From positions 121,743,681 to 121,807,680 of the forward strand of contig NC_086172.1 in assembly GCF_023053635.1 (NCBI RefSeq): a stretch of DNA of 64,000 nucleotides. Reading direction: 5' to 3'. This DNA comes from Elgaria multicarinata webbii (lineage: Eukaryota; Chordata; Lepidosauria; Squamata; Anguidae). Under the pieces are notes generated by a model. The model saw only the letters and a program-made list of their open reading frames with translations, searched no databases and had not been told where the DNA came from. Of this stretch, positions 24,892 through 64,000 are shown in pieces; position 1 is the first letter of the stretch, and every line of letters begins with the position of its first letter. The translations under genes were made by a program, and so were the position numbers.

Positions 24892-26876
24892 AGCAGCAAC
24901 CAACATAGTTGAAACTGTATAACTGCCATGGCCAGTCTGAGCTCACTGGTGCACGGATTCCATTGATACCTGGGACTGAAAACACATTTGTTGTGTGCAC
25001 ACATAATAGTTTAGATCAACATGTAAAGTCTTTTACTAATAGGATGTTGTTGACCCGTGTTGACAGCAGTAAAGGCTGTTTGCAGAACAAAAGCCACAAG
25101 CTGGGGGTGGGAGAGTGAGTTCCAGTGGTGAAAATGGAGGAATAGCCCCCAAATTACTTTTAAAGAGTGAAAAACAAAACAGTAAAATGTAACTCAAAGG
25201 GAGCACTTTTGAAACGGACAAGGGAGTAAGTGGAGTCCATCACTGTATTTTTAAATACTTGCTCCTTCCCTGCTTCAGGTGACAAAATGTTATGGGTACT
25301 GGTATATAGATCATGTGCTCTTCAATAGAGTGATATCACAGACACTCACACAACCACAATTCGTGCATCACTCACCAATCACAAGAGTGGCAGGATGAGT
25401 GGAGAATAGAGTTGCATTCTCCCAGAGATAAAATATTGTGGTTAATAGTTTTGGATAGAGCTTCTCTGCAATGTAAGTGCCATCTTGCCAAAGGATGTCT
25501 GGACCCTCTGCAACAACTGACTACTTGTTGCACAAACCATCACCTGCAAGTTCTAAAAGGGCAGTTTATCAGCCTTGGATCTCTTTTTCCCAGCCTGGAA
25601 ATAGTAGTGGCCTTGTTGCAGTGAGGATGGAAGGAACTTTATAGGATGAAATGTTTCATAGCATGCCTCCTGAATTATTACTGCCACCTGCCTGCCTTCT
25701 CCTAGCCATACACATTATCTTTCAATTGCACACACCCGTTTTTTGACACCCCACTTTCACTGCTCAAGCCATACAGCAGATACGAGAAAAAAGGCGTGAG
25801 CAAATCCTTCCTTCCAGAACTTCCAAAGAGGAACACTGGCAAAAACAAACAAACAAAAGACTTAGAAAAAATCCCCCACTGAGTTTTTCCAGCAGCACGT
25901 TGGAGCTGGAATTTGAGCACACCTCTTGTCCAATTCTACTCCATTTAAAAAAAAATTAACAACTTGCTCCACTGGCTATCCCCACCCGCAATAGCACACA
26001 TTTCCAGAGAATGGGCCTGTTGAATTGACTAACAAAGAATTATGATACAATACTATTGCACCGAACACTTCCTTGGCAAATCAAAACTAATGGGAAGTGC
26101 AGTAAAAATAAAAATAAAAAATCAGTCCCCCCAGGGAACAGATGTGTATGTTCTATTTGAAAAACAAAACAGAAAAAATGTTTTAGGAAGAGAGTGCACA
26201 TTCTAGCACAATGAACTGGACACCGCAGGAACAACTGTCTATTGCCAGCAACAGACTGCATGCTTTGCCCCTTGGATTCCTCACACCCACAGCTTGAAAA
26301 GAAGGCAGTGATATTTTAGCGCCCTCTGCAACAACATTGCAGCTGCCTTTGCTTTCCCTGCACAAGTATCTGCAAAGTGACCTGTTCTTACATCACCTTT
26401 CTCACTTCAGGCACCTTCACTGGCTCCAACCCTTTCACCTTAAGGTAATAAGAGTGCAGTGCAAAATCCAGTTAGTGCTAACAGCATCTGAAGAAAAGGT
26501 AACAGGTATCAGGAGCGGGTAGTTCAGAAATTCTGGCCACTGGTGGTGCAGAGTCCTTGGCCAGTTTGTGTACTAGAATGGATGAAAGCCGCATCAGACT
26601 CAGCTGAAAAAGCTGCTTCTGAATTCAACACCACAGCTTCTAGGAAGCGGGGACATATAAATAAACATAAACTAACAATGAGCCAAAAGGGTCTCTGAGT
26701 TGTGTCCCATCAGCCAATAAGGCACAGTCTAGCTCAGGCTCCTCACCAAAGGCAGTCTCTGCGCTCCATGTGACACAGAGGCTAATCTCCAAGTTCCTCC
26801 TTGAATAGCAGGCAGGATCCTATCTCATCAGTGCGAAGGATGGCAGAGAAGGAGGGACAGTGTCTTTGCGTGTGCT

Positions 26877-61968
<35,092 letters not shown>

Positions 61969-63680
61969 CTACAGAGAGAAGACAGCATATTGTCATCCAT
62001 GCTCCGTTGAGCCCAAACTAGAGGAACAGGCCCAAGTGCCTCAGAGTCATGTTCCAGATCAAACGCTGGAAGCCTTCGGTTCTAGGACATCCCCTTCCCT
62101 AACATGGTGTCCTCCATATGGGTTGGACTGCAACTCCCATGATCCCCAGCCAGTATGGCCCAGCATTTTAGGGATGACTCCAGAGGATGACGCTTACTCC
62201 TCAAAAATAATTCCTGCAATTCCTTCTACTATTGGATACATATGATGAGAAGGCAGCATCACTTCATGAATCATTGCAAGTCAATAGTTGCAGCAGAGGT
62301 TGCCTGGCAGCCAGGAGGGTTATCACTGGGGCAAGCCTATTATAAGCCAGGCCCAAACTCTGGGAGGATTTTGTTCCGGAACATGCACACCCTCCCCAAT
62401 TCCACATTTTGGCACCATCATTAATATGGTATGAAAAAGAGCCAAAGTCCAAATTTGCTGCAGCCATCCATTTATTGGATAAATGCAAACTTGAATGGCA
62501 GAAATCATGTGCATGCCTCCACCAGGGGCTTTGGAGAGTTGCAAGATTTTATGAACAACCTTATGAATAGAGATCAAGTAAAGACTGCTATCCTGGCAAT
62601 TGAAAAAAGTTGCTGAAGTCTCTGGATCTGAAGAGAGTTATTGGCAAACTTGCTGCTGTTTGCAACAAAAAATAACCTAAATAAATATGTTGCCAATATA
62701 ATCCTTGCTGTAAAATTGATATGCAGCGACAAAAATAAAGACCTTCATCACACCTTTCTCCTGCAAATTATCATCTCTGCCTAACCAATAAAACCAGCCA
62801 AAGAAAAAGCAATCAGTTTTCGAATTATGGGGGAAAGATACGAAGACTCTTCAGGAAATCCACAAGCCCCGTCCCTTTTCTCCTCCAAATTTCAGCCAAA
62901 ATATAGCAGCCCCCCCCCCCCCAGTATTCTAGTCAGAAGCTAAGGGGGCTGTCACAAAAGGTAGGCAGGCCAGCCAGGTTCCCCCTGCCCCCCTCCCCAG
63001 GGATTCAAGCATAAAACAAGAGCAGCTCTAAATAGGCAAGTGTGAGTAAACAAAGAAATGCAGACCTGGAGACAAGACTAGGAAAATAGCTACAGGGAGA
63101 CACGGCAGAGAAATCCAGGCAAGAGAGGCATGAGGGGACCTTGAATGGAGGAGAGGGGATCATGTCCCCCCAGAGCCTTCCAAAACAGCATGTAAGAGGG
63201 CCCATCACAAAAGATAGGGGAACCAGGGGCCACTCTAATTCAAGCATTGTCAACAAAGGTAGGACTTCCCCTTTCTTCAGCTTGATGTCTGTATTTGGTC
63301 TAGCAGCCAGGAATGTCTGAGGAAAGCCAGTACATGGTCTGAAACCTGTAACAGAGGATCTCTACAATCACTAATTTTTTTAAAAAAGTGCTCTCTAGCC
63401 ATCAAGGTTGTGGGGCTAAGTTTGAAGATGCACCATCTGCTGCATATCTGTTACTGGAAACTTGAGACAGAGATTTCAGAAGCTGGAAGAAATCTTTTAG
63501 GCACCTGCCCACCCCCTAGATCCTAGTCCCGATTGCCTCACCCCTTAGTGCTTGTCCAGTCCACGTATCCCCACTCCTTCCTTGCCTTACCATTCCATTC
63601 TTAATTCTGAGAAAATCCACTATGGCTAACACAATGGCTAAAAGTATATTTATGCCAATTGCTGGATTAATTTTGAGCAC
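61969..63680. other. LRP4 intron 6, mostly unassigned
   Basis: The intron upstream of exon 7. No LDLa-coding exon is visible here. It contains a hAT-type MITE remnant near 62.1-62.18 kb (GGTTGGACTGCAACTCCCAT) and a 13-nt C run near 62.91 kb; nothing else recognised. Confidence 0.6.
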
Positions 63681-63684
63681 AGAA

Positions 63685-64000
63685 TCTGAAGATTAACATT
63701 TAAAGCCCTAAACGGCTTGGGGCCAGGCTATCTGAAGGAATGCATCCTCCCATATGTACCTGCCTGGACCCTAAGGTCATCCTCAGGGGTCCTTCTCCGT
63801 GAGCCCCTGCCAAAGGAAGTGAGGCAGGTGGCTACCAGCAGGAGGGCCTTCTCTGCTGTGGCACCCCGGCTGTGGAATGAGCTCCCTAAGGAGGTTCGCC
63901 TGGCACCTACACTATATTCTTTCAGACGCCAGGTGAAGACCTTTTTATTCTCTCAGCATTTTAACAGTCTATAAATTTAATTTTAACTTTGCGGTTTTAA
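63685..64000 (+). repeat. L2-like LINE 3' part, runs off the window
   Basis: An 85-codon frame (63717-63974) with GPGYLKECILPYVPAWTLRS, RRAFSAVAPRLWNELPKEVR and LAPTLYSFRRQVKTFLFSQH, the C-terminal end of L2-like ORF2; the 3' UTR begins at the window edge. Lies in LRP4 intron 6. Confidence 0.8.

Larger units (their letters stand above)
23800..26876 (-). other. Region downstream of LRP4 stop, probable 3' UTR plus intergenic
   Basis: The 3' UTR must begin at 26876 and run leftwards. I found no clear AATAAA on the minus strand within the first 3 kb; an ATTAAA-type hexamer near 24.46 kb is possible. The region contains a tRNA-derived SINE (about 23.9-24.1 kb) and a short CA repeat (24.86-24.89 kb), otherwise nothing recognised. 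The UTR end is not defined. Confidence 0.4.

Noticed and set aside
1-26000. CKAP5 coding exons
   Set aside because: None of the frames matches the remembered CKAP5 N-terminus ([20 protein letters not shown]). Only the promoter-like islands support its presence, and only by synteny.
61969-64000. A further LDLa exon or LRP4 first exon near the right edge
   Set aside because: Searched both strands for the C-D-G-D-x-D-C and D-x-S-D-E pattern beyond exon 7 and found none, so the remaining 5' exons lie outside the window.

Overview
The window is vertebrate nuclear DNA. It holds most of one large multi-exon gene, dense interspersed repeats and several CpG-rich islands. The protein reads as a complete vertebrate family member. 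The repeats (CR1 and L2-like LINEs, tRNA-derived SINEs, palindromic MITEs, long dinucleotide microsatellites) point to a sauropsid, most likely a squamate reptile (lizard or snake). That is a judgement from remembered repeat types; no database was searched.

Right half (about 26.9-62.0 kb, minus strand): LRP4, the agrin co-receptor and Wnt/BMP modulator. I resolved 32 consecutive coding exons with AG/GT boundaries and consistent codon phase. They start at the sixth LDL-receptor class A repeat and run to the stop codon, giving 1,675 residues. The order is LDLa 6-8, two EGF modules, four YWTD beta-propellers with EGF modules between and after them, a Ser/Thr-rich stalk, one transmembrane helix, and a cytoplasmic tail with an NPSY motif and a C-terminal ESEV PDZ ligand. 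The signal peptide and LDLa 1-5 must lie to the right of the window; human LRP4 has 38 exons, so six are expected there. Exons below are numbered 7-38 on that basis.

Left half (1-26.8 kb): I find no recognisable protein-coding exon. There are three GC/CpG-rich islands (about 4.3-5.2, 9.5-10.6 and 12.7-13.25 kb), each with a good minus-strand splice donor; the middle one has clustered CCAAT boxes. In mammals the 5' end of CKAP5 lies downstream of LRP4 on the same strand, so these islands are candidate promoters or non-coding first exons of CKAP5, by synteny only. The rest is repeats: a CR1 copy with an L2-like insertion, a young L2-like 3' end with a 194-codon open frame, SINEs, MITEs and microsatellites.

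The most notable non-genic structures are a 130-bp inverted repeat inside an LRP4 intron (60.9-61.2 kb), a nearly perfect palindromic hAT-type MITE with an 8-bp target duplication (46.7 kb), several nested transposon insertions, and repeats or microsatellites within 9-45 bp of LRP4 splice donors. I saw no endogenous retrovirus, no CRISPR array, no tRNA or rRNA gene, and nothing that amounts to a new biological system.
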